Shown: positions 44,039-55,557 of the stretch, one piece after another
How positions within the stretch are numbered: the stretch's first letter is position 1
Layout: each line of letters opens with the position of its first letter
From: Branchinecta lynchi
Taxonomy: Eukaryota > Arthropoda > Branchiopoda > Anostraca > Branchinectidae
Assembly: GCA_023053575.1 (NCBI GenBank)
Contig: JAKZAP010000001.1
Coordinates: forward strand, 20,044,533 to 20,108,532
Length of the DNA: 64,000 bases
Direction of reading: 5' to 3'
Translations under genes and position numbers: made by a program
Notes under the pieces: model-generated
What the model saw: the letters and a program-made list of their open reading frames with translations, nothing else
Told to the model about the DNA's origin: nothing
Database searches by the model: none

Positions 44039-45258
44039 TCGTTTGTGGTCTTCTTTAGAGAGATTTTTAACAAAGGGGAGTGAGGAGGTGGGGTGGCGGG
44101 AGGTGAGATGCCCCCCCCCCACATTTCTTTACCTCTTTTTTCTTTTTCTTTTTATATATTAGATTAGTTTTTCTGTTATTATTTATTGAATAATTTTAAG
44201 TTGAAAGGTAGTTAGAAGATACAGCCACCCACAGGCCACAGGATTTTTGTCTTTTATGTGGCTGTTGAGTTTTTTCTATAATAAGTAAAAATATCTGAAT
44301 CTGAATTAGTGAATTACATAATGTTTTTTCTTTGTTATGACCAGTACCATTTGACTGCAGAAGAAAGGTATTAAGTATCCTTATAAATAAGCGATTTTAC
44401 TTAATTCGATAAAGAGTTTTCCTGTTTTTGAATATATACAGATAAGACGTCAAAGCCCTCATAGCCTACAAATAATTCTCCACGCTCGAATTCACCAGTT
44501 CTGCCACGAATCTCCAATTATATGATTGCCTAGTGTGTTACTTTGCCAGTTCTATTGTTTCGAACGAAAATCTCGCTGAAGCAGACAAATCGCATTTCCG
44601 CGACTTGTCAAAATCGTGTCCTGTACGAAAATCTGACGTATCAGCTAACGTGACGCCCACAAAAGGATACAAAACTTAAAACTCGGCGCGTACGTTCATC
44701 TGGGGTGGGGAGAAGCGGCTGTTCATGTGCGGCGAGGAGAAGGTGGGGGGTCAACTGCAATATCTACGTTCTAAATTTTACGATTTCTATCTTATGACCA
44801 ACGGTCAAGGCTAAGAACTTGGGACAACAAAGACCCTATCACCTGGGAGAAGAACGTGCAAAACATTCGGGATGCGACCAAGGATTTCTGCATGTACGTT
44901 CTCGATTTACACATTTCTAATCCCTAAGTCAGAGAACATGATTCCCCCCCCCCCCCACACTCAAAATGCAATGAAGAGTAGCGGTTCGCTGTTTCGTATG
45001 AATGAAATCTGTATACCTATAACAGCATGTTAGAGGGGCATTTCAAAAGAAGCCTGCATTTCTAATTTGTTGTTGTTGTTATCTATTTTTGTAGCGTTTT
45101 TTATATCAATTTCTCCTCGTGAATCTCATCTCAATTCTCCTATCGCTCGTTTTTTGACTATTCAGATGAAGCCATATCCTTTTCTTGCGTTTTTGTAAGA
45201 ATTGAGATTTCACGATTCTGCAGAATCAGTAGTTGCGTTTTTCATCTCAGTTCTCACT
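44039..45258. other. unannotated sequence with G/C runs
   Basis: C-runs lie near 44110 and 44944. A sequence near 44275-44305 (AAATATCTGAATCTGAAT) resembles a LINE simple-repeat tail but has no accompanying coding end. Confidence 0.3.
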
Positions 45259-45490
45259 TCTCAGTTCACGATTCTCGTCCAAATTAGCGTTTCTGCTCTT
45301 CTCAATTCTCCATTCTCGCTTTTGACAAAAACAATAATTTCGGTACCCGTTAGAACCTGCTTATACGGGATGACTGAGAGGAGAATCGCGAGGAAAATTG
45401 AGACAAAAAAGGTAGTCTCCTGTCAAAAGCGAGAACGGAGAAGCGAGGAGAGCAAAAAGGGTAATTTGTACGAGAATAGAGAACTGTGAT
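45259..45490. repeat. imperfect inverted repeat, about 70-bp arms
   Basis: The arm at 45259-45327 (through CGATTCTCGTCCAAATTAGC to CATTCTCGCTTTTGACA) is matched in reverse at 45421-45490 (TGTCAAAAGCGAGAACGGAG to GAACTGTGA). The spacer is about 93 bases. It is probably a foldback element. The frame 45202-45489 crosses it and is not accepted. Confidence 0.55.
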
Positions 45491-45531
45491 TTCACATAAG
45501 AAACGCCACTTCTGACTGCTGTGCCCTAGGG

Positions 45532-45640
45532 CAGTGGTCCCCAACCTTTCCCGTACCGCATACCCCTAAGGCCCTAATCAAGGTTCTAAAAGGTTGCGTA
45601 CCCCTTTTTTTTAGAACGTGAAAAAGATAGTATTTATTAT
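45532..45640 (+). mobile_element. hAT-type terminal fragment (CAGTGGTCCCCAACC)
   Basis: CAGTGGTCCCCAACC is a well-known style of hAT terminal inverted repeat. CCCTAGGG lies directly before it. No matching inverted end was found downstream, so the element is truncated or its other end has decayed. Confidence 0.5.
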
Positions 45641-46522
45641 CTATCATAAATGATAAGGCATACATGTGTAAAAATGTATACAAAATCAATGAGACATTTG
45701 AGGCTAGTTTGTAGCTAAAACGTTGTCAGATCTCCGCTCGACGTCATTAGCGGCAATATTTTTTACAGTCAGCCTGTTTCTGTGTTTGGTTTTGATATTC
45801 TCTGTATCAAGCTGCATCGGAAACATTTTCGTTAGCTTAGTACGCAACCTGAATGACAATATCACTTGCAACGTCTTCAATTCTTCTGAAACAATATTGT
45901 TTGACACAGGAACAGATTTTAAGGTAGTAGGCTAGCTGTTTTGGAATCAACATTATTTCGTTGACTTCCTCTAGGGCTTGTAATCAGAGGCATCACACCC
46001 GGGTTGGCAACACCCGGGCGAGATTTTGAAGCTACAGAGAAAACCAATTTTGGTACCTTCACACACCCCTTGCAAGGGTCTCGCGTAACCCTTTGGGTAA
46101 ACAGGGGATTGTCCTTATGGGAAATCCGTCCCTGTGAGGAGCCAGTCAAAGCCCAAGCAAACTTCTGTGTGGTCCAGTCTTAGCTATGCGTCCTTTGGAT
46201 TCTTGAGCACTGGGATAGTATCTTCTTGCAGGAATACGTAGGGCAAAAAAAGTTCCTTCTGCGTTTTCTAGCTAACCCACAGGGATTGCACACGATGTGC
46301 ACCGACCAGACTTGCCTCCGAGCACGACACTTTTCTGCAGAATGTATGACATGTTTCCCCACGTACTGACTTCACAGAATTGTCCGGCCGCCAGGTCAAC
46401 AAAAGTCGCTTAGTTTTGAAACACCCAACCCAACAGGTACAGTTTGTCTAATGACACCATTTTGAAAGAGAGAAAATCCCGATTCCCATTGTGCTTGGAA
46501 CGCCGGGATCTTCCAACTCTTC
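45641..46522. other. unannotated sequence
   Basis: No recognised gene. A 70-residue hydrophobic frame at 45723-45935 overlaps a minus-strand frame and carries no motif. It may be interior of the hAT-type fragment. Confidence 0.3.
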
Positions 46523-47545
46523 TTTTTTGTGGGATCCCAAAGAGTAAGTGGAGGGATATCTATGACTTCGTCAAAGTTGTCGTCTGTCTGTCTGTCCGTC
46601 GGCACGATAACTCTCGAAAGGGTTGAGATATTTTGTTCAAACTTGGTGTGAGGACCCACTGGCTTGAAGCACAGGTCAAGTCCTTAGATGAACCCTGTAG
46701 CCCAATATTCAGGGGAGGGGAGGGGCTTTAAATTAAGGGATGAAGAAAATATTTTTTTCAAGCTCATGCAAGAGTCGATTTAGGGGTAAAGAGACATTTG
46801 AATCCAGAACTGAAGTTCATTTTCTTACCGGACAAACAGTTCGGCCTGAATCCGGCCGAAACATGATTTTTTTTTAAAGTAAATATTTTATTTGAAGTTG
46901 ATTGAATGTTCGATATAGGGATAAGAAAACATGCCGAACCCGTATATGATGATTATTTTCTGCCCAGACATGTGGTTCGCCCGGAATCCGGCCTGAACCG
47001 AAAAATGGCAATTCGTGAAAGTCTTATCTGAAGTCGATTAGAGGTTCGATGTACTGGTAAGGAGGTGTGCTGAATCCCTATTTGAAAATTGTTTTCTCGA
47101 CGGACAATAGTTCGCCCGAGATCCGGCCAATTAAAACCGAAAAATTTGTTAGAAGCGAAAGTTTTTTCTGAAGTTGATTAGAGGTTGTATGTAGGGGTAA
47201 GGACACATGCTGAATTCGTTTTCGAGCTTCAGTTTTTTGCCGGACAAGTAGTATGCCCGGAATCCGGCCCGAACCGGAAATTCGGTAGAAGTAACGCAGG
47301 ATCAATTTCGTCAAAGTAGATATTACGTGTAAGGGTAAACACACATTCTGAATCAATATCCAAACTTGGTTTTCTCAGATGATTGACTTTAATCTGTTTC
47401 GAGATAATTGGCCTTAATCTGTTTGGAGATTTTAATAGTCAACGTGTTAAGGAGTCTGGTTAAGACCGTACATCTATCTACAATACCCAATTGTCTGGAT
47501 CAGATATACACATTTTGAGATCCCATTCGAAACCTTTGGTCTTGT
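46523..47545 (-). mobile_element. family A minisatellite element
   Basis: It starts TTTTTTGTGGGATCCC, has a (GTCT)n-like run at about 46575-46600 and five diverged 137-bp units (GAATCCGGCC), and ends GATCCCATTCGAAACC followed by TTTGGTCTTG. Units are more diverged than in the 25.6-kb copy, so it is likely older. Confidence 0.72.
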
Positions 47546-47654
47546 TAGTGGAGTGTTGATTTGTGAAGATTCCACACTTGTGGCCGCTCTAGCGGATTTT
47601 TCGGTTTTAATTTTTTTTTGTAACGTCTTTATGGCTTTGGTGTCTAGATACGGC

Positions 47655-47790
47655 ATCTGACCCCCCCCCCCCCCCAACCATTCAGGGGAAATTGAGCCCA
47701 TACCGTCCGGTGACTTCAATTATTTTATCCGGTTGGAGGTATGACGATGAAACTTCATAGACTGTAGGATCTGGAAGCAACTTTTGGAGT
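47655..47790 (-). repeat. family C minisatellite unit
   Basis: A C-run is followed by AACCATTCAGGGGAAATTGA and GCCCATACCGTCCGGTGACTT, the reversed family C core with substitutions. Confidence 0.5.
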
Positions 47791-47879
47791 TGCATCTTCC
47801 CCGACCGGCACGGAGTCAACGGCCGCAGCTCAGATGCGCAACCTTCCCGATGAAAAATTTATCTCAAAATAGTACTATG

Positions 47880-48130
47880 AAGTAGTACGAAAAAGTAGCA
47901 TGCAGTACTAACGATGCTACTACATGCTTCTACTTCAAGGCTACCATGTTACTGCATACTATTATATGCTACTATTTGCAAGACCGGATGCTACAATGGC
48001 AAGATAGGATGCTGCTGGATACTACTACATAAGATTGGACTAGTCTGAGGCACATTAAATGATAGTATTCTTTGCTATTACGTAGTATTACATGCAACGT
48101 TTTTGTAATACCACCATACTACTACGCAGG
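47880..48130. repeat. degenerate TACTAC-rich repeat
   Basis: Variants of GCTACTACATGC and AGTACTA recur about every 12-25 bases with no fixed period. This is cryptic simple sequence. Confidence 0.4.
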
Positions 48131-48199
48131 CCACAAACTTTTCATCGGGTTAACTCAACACATGGACAACCCAGATTGTCCAATGAGAGAACCATGATA

Positions 48200-48250
48200 G
48201 CCAGGGGCGTCACTAGCCTTTTAAATTTGGGGGGGGGGACGTCTAGTTTG
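48200..48250 (+). mobile_element. CAGGGGCGTCACTAG terminal fragment
   Basis: CCAGGGGCGTCACTAGCC followed by a G-run is typical of hAT-like element ends. Similar ends occur at 55558 (CAGGGGCGTAGCTAGC) and 61015 (CAGGGGCGTCCCGAT). No opposite end is defined for any of them. Confidence 0.4.
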
Positions 48251-48768
48251 TGCAGACGGAATAAAAAAATTGCCGACAAAACACGTCGTTTCCGCTTCGT
48301 GGCAACTACCATGAAACGCCTTAAATGAAAGACCATTCTTCCAAATAGAGAATACTTCGAAATGCGCCGCAGACGAAATTTAATGTAGCGGTCATCCACA
48401 ACAAATTAGGCACAAAGTAGATTTGTTCTGAATTTACAACAAAAGAAGTATACTTCTATATACAGTTTCATGTCAAAAAGACATGCTTAATACGGGGAGT
48501 ACTGCGATTGCCATTGCACTGTTTCCCTTCATTTACTCTTCGAGATTATGACCACACGAGGATCAACAAAAAAGAAGAAAGAAGGATCCCAGCTTTCGAT
48601 CATCGGTATGCAGCCAAATCAACCAAAAAGGGCAGTTTATGGGTAAGGACAACGGACGGAGGGCAGAAAAAAAATAAGGAGAAGAGGCTTTCCGACTTTT
48701 GACGACAAGGAAGGACGAAGAATTGTTTGATGGTGCATTAAAAAAAAGGAAAAAAAGGTTTAGTGACG
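48250..48768. other. unannotated sequence
   Basis: Nothing recognised apart from the end fragment just upstream. Confidence 0.3.
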
Positions 48769-48769
48769 G

Positions 48770-49650
48770 TTTGGTCTTCGCCCGACAGAAATTCACAGAA
48801 TCTGATTTAGTTTCTTATGTATAAAACAAATCCCGATTCGCCGACGAGACTTAAACTAGTCTGTATAATTTGGTCTGTATAAACCCAATTAACCAACGAA
48901 GCTTAAACTTTTTGACTTCGTCCGACAGAACTTTGCAGTCATTTGATTTTTGTGTAGACAAATTCTGACGTGCCGAAGAAACATAAATTTTCGGGACTGG
49001 CCCGACAAATGTTCACGGAATTTTATTTATTACGTGTAACAAGATCCTGATCTGCCGACGGGACTTCTTTCCGGGTGCACCCGACAAACGTTTGCAGAAT
49101 TTGATTTCTTTCGTATAAAAACGATCCAGATGTGCCGACACGAATATCGACACCCGACTAAAATATTCACAATTCGATTTCTTCTGTATTTTGCCCCACA
49201 AGACTGTAGAGAACTTTATTTCTTACATGTAAATATAAGCCGATGTGCCGAGAAAACGTAAACTATCGGGATGCACCCGATAAATATTTACATAATTAAC
49301 TTTCTTGCGAGTAAAAAGAACCCGATGTGTCGACTAGAATACCGACGATCGACAAAACCATACAGCAGTTGTTTTTTTCTGTGTTTTGCCCGACAGGACT
49401 GTACAGAACTTTATTTCTTACATGTAAAAATAACTTTATGTGCCGACGAGACTTAAGCTTCCCGGGTGCGCCCGACAAATTGTCGCAGACCCCCATGAGC
49501 CGACGAGTCGACCAACGCCCGACAAAGCATACAGAATTCAATTTCTTCTGTTGAAAGAACACAACATTGTATTTCTTCTGGGTTTGTCGGCGCTTCGTGC
49601 CGACAAACTAGTGAACTTTCGCCGGGCTTCATCAAAAGACATTTCTAGAC
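48770..49650 (+). repeat. decayed tandem array, GCCGACGAGACTT units of about 93 bp
   Basis: About nine diverged units carry a CCCGACAAA-like block, a TTTGATTTCTT-like block, then GATGTGCCGACGAGACTTAA variants (near 48838, 48972, 49055, 49135, 49245, 49325, 49440, 49495 and 49597). Spacing is 55-135 bases, so it is old and full of indels. Relatives lie at 9205-9305 and about 52310-52340. Confidence 0.65.
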
Positions 49651-49734
49651 TCTACGGTGAAAGTACTTTCTCAAGACCTTTGGGGGGGGAGCGCTCCTGG
49701 TGGACCTAGTATAATTGTCGACACTGGGGTCTAG

Positions 49735-50235
49735 ATGCAAGTTTCTGGGGTTCCTGACCACGCCGCCCTTCAGGTTCAGGGGGAAAAGGGCCCCGTTCAA
49801 AAGGGGCATCTAAGCACTTCTTGGGGTCCCGCCTCCTACACCCAACCGGTTCAGGGGCAACTGGGCCCAGATTGCCCAGTGACTTGATTTCGTAACTTGA
49901 CCGTGGTTGTAGTTAAGACGCTGAAATTTCGTGTACTTACAGATCTTAAGGTCTGGAAGTATCTGATAGAATTGCACCCCCCCCCCCCTTTTGAGTGACT
50001 GGGCCCAGATTGACCAGTGAGATAAGTTTGTGACCTGACAACAGGTGTCCAAGTTCAAATTTGGTGTACTTGCTGTCACTGCGGTCTGGATTTCCCATTT
50101 TGGGACCCCCCCCCCCCTACTCCCTCCCAGATCAGAAGTAACTGGATCCATATCGCCGAGTTGCTCAACTTGACGTTGTTTAGAAGTAGAGTAAAGAATA
50201 TTCATGCACTTTCAGATCTTAGGGTCTAGAAATGT
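49735..50235 (-). repeat. family C minisatellite block
   Basis: Reversed cores GGGCAACTGGGCCCAGATTG (49855) and GACTGGGCCCAGATTGACC (about 50000), and a weaker one near 50140, are about 145 bases apart and separated by C-runs, mirroring the block at 9885-10620. Confidence 0.65.
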
Positions 50236-50275
50236 CTTTTGAAGTTTTTATTTATTTATTTCTTTATTTATTTAT
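50236..50275 (+). repeat. (TTTA)n simple repeat
   Basis: TTTATTTATTTATTTCTTTA follows the family C block directly. Confidence 0.7.
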
Positions 50276-51010
50276 GACCCGCTCCACGTTCGAGTACTTG
50301 TGCAAATTCAGCGTGATATACAAGACCGAAAAGAAGTTTTCTTTGATTACCTTTATGCAAAACCGACTAAACGATTTTTTAAACATAACCCTCTTTGTCA
50401 TCTATGTAAATAAGTAGTTCATGGCAGAATGAAACATGCAATAATAGAATGCGAATACAAGAGTCGGATACTGCAGTAGCTGTTCAAGATAATAGAAGGG
50501 GAAGGAATTCAAGTCAATAATATGGAGGAACAGAAGGAACGCTAAGGCTGAATATTAGACTGGAAGGAAGAAGTTGCGTATGTTGTCTAATAAGAGAAGG
50601 CTATAATGAGAAATAGCGCAAATACGAATCAACTAAATGTTGCATTGAACAATAAAATTAGATAATTACAGAATCTTTTTGGTTTATTGTTCATTATTTC
50701 ATACTGATTCAGCACTTGCCATTTTAAACGCTTTTGGTCGGGGATCTTATGGCTGGGGATATTTTGGTTGGGAACAATAGTTATGGGGATGTTTTTTCAT
50801 GAGTACATTTTGCGGGGGAAGTTCTGCTAGAGGAATTTCTGGGAATAGATGGTATGGTTATCTAGCTGACTGCTGGAGATTCCCATCTTCAGTCTCAGAA
50901 CCCTAAGACGTATTGAACCCTTTCGACTACCAAGTACTCCTGGTTATAACCAAGAATGGTAAAGATCATTTCAGATCAAATCAATAAGTAGTTCCCAAAA
51001 TCACCAAGAT
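50276..51010. other. unannotated sequence
   Basis: No recognised feature. Confidence 0.3.
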
Positions 51011-51014
51011 TTCA

Positions 51015-51200
51015 TTGCCCACGCTCAGAATGCCCACGGTTCAAAATGCCCACGAGCAAAATGCCCATAGTTCAAAATGTCAACGAATAAAAATGCCCAC
51101 AATTGAGGTCGAAGATCTCGGAAATCGTCCAAAATGGTGACGGCTTAAAACACCGATAGGTTAAAATGACCACAGGGGAGGCTAAAACTCGACCTGGTTC
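51015..51200 (+). repeat. AAAATGCCCAC degenerate 16-20-bp repeat
   Basis: TTGCCCACGCTCAG, AATGCCCACGGTTCA, AATGCCCACGAGCAA, AATGCCCATAGTTCA and AATGCCCACAATTG follow each other at 16-20-base steps. More decayed versions extend toward 51200. Confidence 0.6.
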
Positions 51201-51211
51201 TAAATGTCGAC

Positions 51212-51437
51212 AGCTGATGCAGTTTCAACAGATAACACTTTGGGATGTTATCTTTTATATTTCTTTCGTTCCCGTTAGTATTTTTACCAATTGAAGGTGT
51301 TGTTGGAGATCTAGGCACGGAATAGTGTAAACTTAATTGGTCATAACACTTTATTTCTAAGTGAAAAGGTGTTGTTCTTGAAAGTGTTATTTTTGAAAGT
51401 GTTATACGCTATCTGTTATGAAACTTCTGACAGTGGG
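51212..51437 (-). mobile_element. CACTGTCAGAAGTT foldback-type element, copy 1
   Basis: Minus-strand end CACTGTCAGAAGTTTCATAA and the block AACACTTTGGGATGTTATC match the element at 57834-58740. The 700-bp foldback element inserted at its terminus, with AGTGGGGG as target. Confidence 0.5.
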
Positions 51438-51439
51438 GG

Positions 51440-52139
51440 CAGTCTAGTACACTAGCCCTTTTTCAGGCACGGTGCTCAAACGTCTAGCACCATGCCTGGG
51501 TGCTAGACGTTCAAGCACTGTACCTTGGATTTCATTTATGGTGCATGGATTTCAGTATACAGTGCATACATCAAAAACACAGTTTCTGTCATGACAGTTG
51601 AGCACCAGCTCGGACAGGGCTGAAATTACTACCATGAATTAGAGAAATCAAAGACAATCCTTTACATATTTTTCACAACAAAAACAAAAGGTCTCGGCTG
51701 ATGACAGGTGTGAAAAACCTCATTTCCTTTTCTACATAGTCAAGGGTTTTGCATGCAAAGTGTCCTGTGCCTCAGCTTTTTCTACTTATAAGCCAACCAG
51801 AATATTGGCTCTTGGGAATAGATATGGAAAATACATGGAAAATAGATAGGTTGCTGTTAGGTTTTTCATCTCCATTATCATTAGAGCCCTTTTGTTTTTG
51901 TTGTGAAAAATATTCAAAGGATTGTCTTTGATTTCCCTAATTCATAGTAGTAATTTCAGCCCTGTCCGAGCTGGTGCTCAGTTGTGATGACAGAAACTGT
52001 GTTTTTTCTGTATGCACTGTATACTGAAATCCATGCACCATACATGAAATCCAAGGTACAGTGCTTAAACGTCTAGCACCCAGGCATGGTGCTAGACGTT
52101 TGAGCACCGTGCCTGAAATGGGGCTAGTGTACTAGACTG
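51440..52139. mobile_element. 700-bp foldback hAT-type MITE
   Basis: Long arms run inward from CAGTCTAGTACACTAGCCC (51440) and its inverse ending at 52139. They match closely for about 250 bases each (CACGGTGCTCAAACGTCTAG, TGTCTTTGATTT) and degrade toward the centre at about 51790. The exact 8-bp duplication AGTGGGGG flanks it (51432-51439 and 52140-52147). It has no transposase. The 60-residue frame near the centre is not accepted. Confidence 0.85.
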
Positions 52140-52147
52140 AGTGGGGG

Positions 52148-52430
52148 GGGGGGATTAAGGGAGGACATGTTTGAGAGGAGTGTTTTAGGGGAACAATGGT
52201 GTTTTAGGGGATCTACAATTTGATTGGAGATTAATGCTTTGTAGAAACGAGAAAATTGCGGTGTTCGTCCGGTTAGCAGCGGAGCGTCGGGAGGATCTAA
52301 TACAACTTTGATAAAGAACCCGATGTGCCGACTTGCTGTAGTGATAAATAAAGATCGTTTGCGAACCAAGGCTACAGGATTCATGTTAAAGATTCAAAGA
52401 ACAAGGCTGACATGTGAAAACCTAATTAGG
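52148..52430. other. unannotated sequence with a G-run
   Basis: A poly-G run directly follows the foldback element. One decayed GATGTGCCGACTTG motif lies near 52325. Confidence 0.3.
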
Positions 52431-52434
52431 AATA

Positions 52435-52630
52435 AATTATTGGCACAGGATATTTTGGCAGAAGTAAAGTTGAAATAGCCAATATAGGGCGAGGAGACAT
52501 GCTGTATGTAAATATGAAACTAATTTTGAAGACGAAACGAAGACCAGATCTTCAGAAGCCCCGATTTTCTCGACAAAAAAAGTCCAATAAATACTAAAAT
52601 TTTGGGATCCAATCGAAACCTTCGGTCTTG
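52435..52630 (-). mobile_element. family A 5' end fragment
   Basis: It ends TTTTGGGATCCAATCGAAAC followed by CTTCGGTCTTG, the reversed 5' terminus, and contains GGAGACATGCTG and GACCAGATCTTC interior pieces. The rest of the element is absent. Confidence 0.6.
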
Positions 52631-53305
52631 TTTTTTCTATTCCGCCGATTTCAGCTTATTGGTAGAAAGTCTTATGGTACGTTACATTTTGGAAAACTTC
52701 GTAAAACTCTTGCCTGGGAGTCTGGGACCAAAGGGATCTTTTCTGCTTGTTCTGAACCCAAAGCCTACAAAAAAAACTAAACTAAACCAAAACCAAATAA
52801 AGGTTCTGCAACACTTCACGTTGTCCTGACAACGTAAATCTAGTTGTCTTTTGTTTGCATCTTTGTACATAACTGGCATTTAGAAAGGTCAGCGGAAATG
52901 TTCTTTAGAGAAATATCGCTGACGAACATCGTCTCTGACTTTCCATTTTTAGCCTTTTCTTTGATATGTTTCCTAGTCAGTCTGGTCTCGACGAGTATTT
53001 ATTGAGAAAGGCAGCTCACCACTTGAGGCCAGGCGAAGATACATTGATTAGTAAGACAAAAAAGAAGAGGGTCCTTTATTTTATCTCATGTGTGACAGTA
53101 ATGATGAGTGTGGTTCATTTGGCGTGTCAGTGCAAGGAATAGAGTGAACGAGAACGGAAATGTCTGGAGACCGTGTATCCAATGAAGAAGCCTACGGATG
53201 TCAAAGATGATTGAAGAAATTATTAGTCAATTCCCCAAAACTGGTCGGAGGCAAGTACTATCAAAGTTTCATTTCGTGCGACTGACCAGGATTTCATTTA
53301 GGATC
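52631..53305. other. unannotated sequence
   Basis: No recognised gene or repeat. Confidence 0.3.
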
Positions 53306-53307
53306 CA

Positions 53308-54100
53308 AGTTAATAAAATATTGAAAAGTCGTTGAATAAATCAGTGTTTCCGCTTAAGAAATACGTCCCATAAATTTTTAATCGAACCTGAGAATTTCCG
53401 GTACACTTCACCCCCCCCCCCCCCCGTGAGGCCAAATCCGTCTGGGAGCCCCAAACGGTTCATCCTGAGCATATGACCTTTGCACCTTCTAAATTTCATC
53501 CCAATTTTACTCCACTCCTTTGATAACTAGTCCCGCCACAAAATTTCTGGAAGCCCGCTCAAACTCAACCCTCCGCGGTCATTTCCTGTTCGGATACGTA
53601 TAAAAGACATCGATGGTTTCATCCCTTGCCACGCATCAAGTTTCATTCAAATTTGGACATATTCCGGGGAATTCCAGTGCCTCCAACCGTGATGAACCGC
53701 TGAACCCCAAAATACGTAATCTCCATACTACTAGACTTGAGAAGTGTCATTAATATCTCTCCACTTGTTCGACCCCTATGCGAGCCACAATATCCTGGGA
53801 TTACCCCCCAAACCCCTCCACTGTGGCCGAATATGACTCAGACACATAAATGTCGCATTTCCAACATATCTTCTTCCATCCATCAATTCTGGCTGTAATC
53901 GGAGTATATCTGCCAATTTCAGGTATCCTCTCCCTCCTAACTCCCCAGTCGCTGCAGCAAGTGGTTCGGGCAGATTTTATACGGTTATGGAAGTTTTCAG
54001 TTCACCGCCCAAAAAATATCACTGGAATCGGACAGTTCATAAAATCTTGAATAGTTTGTTGAATAAATCAGTGTTTCCACATCAAAAATATGTCAGACCA
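53308..54100 (+). repeat. B-like C-rich block bounded by 55-bp direct repeats
   Basis: GTTGAATAAATCAGTGTTTCC occurs, split by one base of context, near 53333 and 54059, about 730 bases apart. Between them lie family B-style motifs (AAATTTCATCCCAATTTTAC, CATCAAGTTTCATTCAAATT). It is probably a diverged B element or internal unit. Confidence 0.45.
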
Positions 54101-54136
54101 GTGAGTAACTCTCGCAAGTTGTCATTTGGGTGTTAA

Positions 54137-55475
54137 ACAAGAGCTACAAGGTCATATGGTCTTGCAAGCTTGTTAGCATTTATTTAAGCTTGAGGAGGGT
54201 GGCTGGGTCGTTCTTGTACTGGGATATAAGTAAGTAAGTAAGTAATTTTCTTACAACCCGCCGTTTTCAAAAAGCGGAGTAAATGAAGAAAATATATGGA
54301 TGAAGATTCGCCTTGTAAACCGTGTCGTTTGATCAGAAACACGTCCTCTTGTCAATAATCAAGTTCCTGTCGGATCTCGTCACCCGCTTGAAAGTTATCC
54401 ATGATACATGCATTCCGGATTCCCCTTCCCTCCACACCCCCCAAGATCGAAGAGACTACTTCCATACCAATGTGACCGGGTCCCTAAAATGCCAGCTAAG
54501 TTTCATCGTCCTAATGCATCTGGAAGTACCTTAACTCGACGATCAGTGGAATTCCGGAAAACCCCCTCCAACTCCCCGCACAGTGCGCCGACCCGGTCCG
54601 TGTCCCTCACAAATTTTCTGGAACTGTTCAAAAGTAATATTTTTTCACTTTGCAGTTAAGATACGCAGTTTAAACGTGTTAGAAATGAATTTGTAAGCAG
54701 AATATTTGATGCCCAAAAGATCATAGGCCCTTGGGGATCTTAAAAATATGGTTTATTAGAACCGTTTTTTTCTCACTTATCTGCACTTTATCCTGTCCGC
54801 ACTTGAAATGGGACATCTGAGACATGACTTCTTTCCAAATTTCAAGTTCCATTAACATCCGATGACCCATTCAAAAGTTGGACACACCTCAAGATTCTTG
54901 ATTCCCTCTCCCTCCACTCCCCCTAACTCCCTAAGATGGTCAAATCGGAGAAACGACTGTTCTTAAGTTAAAATTGCGTCCCTGATGTGCCTGCCAAGTT
55001 CGCATTTGTGCAAGCATCTTAAGTCGGGATCACCGGAATTCCGGAGCCCTCCCTCCAAATCCCCCCACAGTGATCAGATCCGGTCAGGGTTTGCATCTGT
55101 GTATCTAGGGCTTGTGTATGTTCTTCCCACCAAGTTTCATGCCGATCCGCCCTCTCTGAACAACACACTCCCCCCAAAGTAACCGGATCCATTCCAGACT
55201 TGAAGTGTGATATCTGAGACACGAGGTCTTTCCAAATTTCAAGTTTCATTAACATCCGATTCCCCGTTCAAAAGTTATAAATACGTTACTTTTCCCGATT
55301 CCCCCTCCCTCCACTACCCCCACGGTGGTCGGATCGGGGAAGTGACTAGTCCCAAGTTAGTTTGGTCGGGTCCCTAATACGCCTGCAAAGTTTCACCGTC
55401 CTGGCCGGACCGGACTGACCGACCGACGGAAAAGTGATCGGTATATGGCACTTGCGAAGGCAAGTGCCATAAAAA
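54137..55475 (+). mobile_element. family B element, complete ends
   Basis: It starts ACAAGAGCTACAAGGTCATA and ends GGTATATGGCACTTGCGAAG followed by GCAAGTGCCATAAAAA, with ACTGACCGACCGACGG before the hairpin. It contains GATCCGTCACC-like and TTCATTAACATCCGATCCC-like units, and a module near 54690-54750 (ATTTGTAAGCAGAATATTTG, GGCCCTTGGGGATCTT) related to the satellite's left flank. A LINE tail is inserted at 54226-54300. Confidence 0.68.
54226..54300 (-). mobile_element. LINE 3' UTR and (TTAC)n tail, short copy
   Basis: TAAGTAAGTAAGTAAGTAA, then ACCCGCCGTTTTCAAAAAGC and GGAGTAAATGAAGAAAAT match the 3' end of the LINE at 17521-17697. Only about 70 bases remain. Confidence 0.6.
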
Positions 55476-55557
55476 CCGGACAACGGAACCTTCTGCCTGG
55501 ACTAACTTTTAAAACACCTGTGCCACTCACTCTTCCCATTCGTTCTTTACCTCCACT

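Noticed and set aside
45723..45935. 70-residue hydrophobic frame resembling a membrane protein
   Set aside because: It is short, lacks motifs, overlaps a minus-strand frame, and lies beside a hAT-type end.
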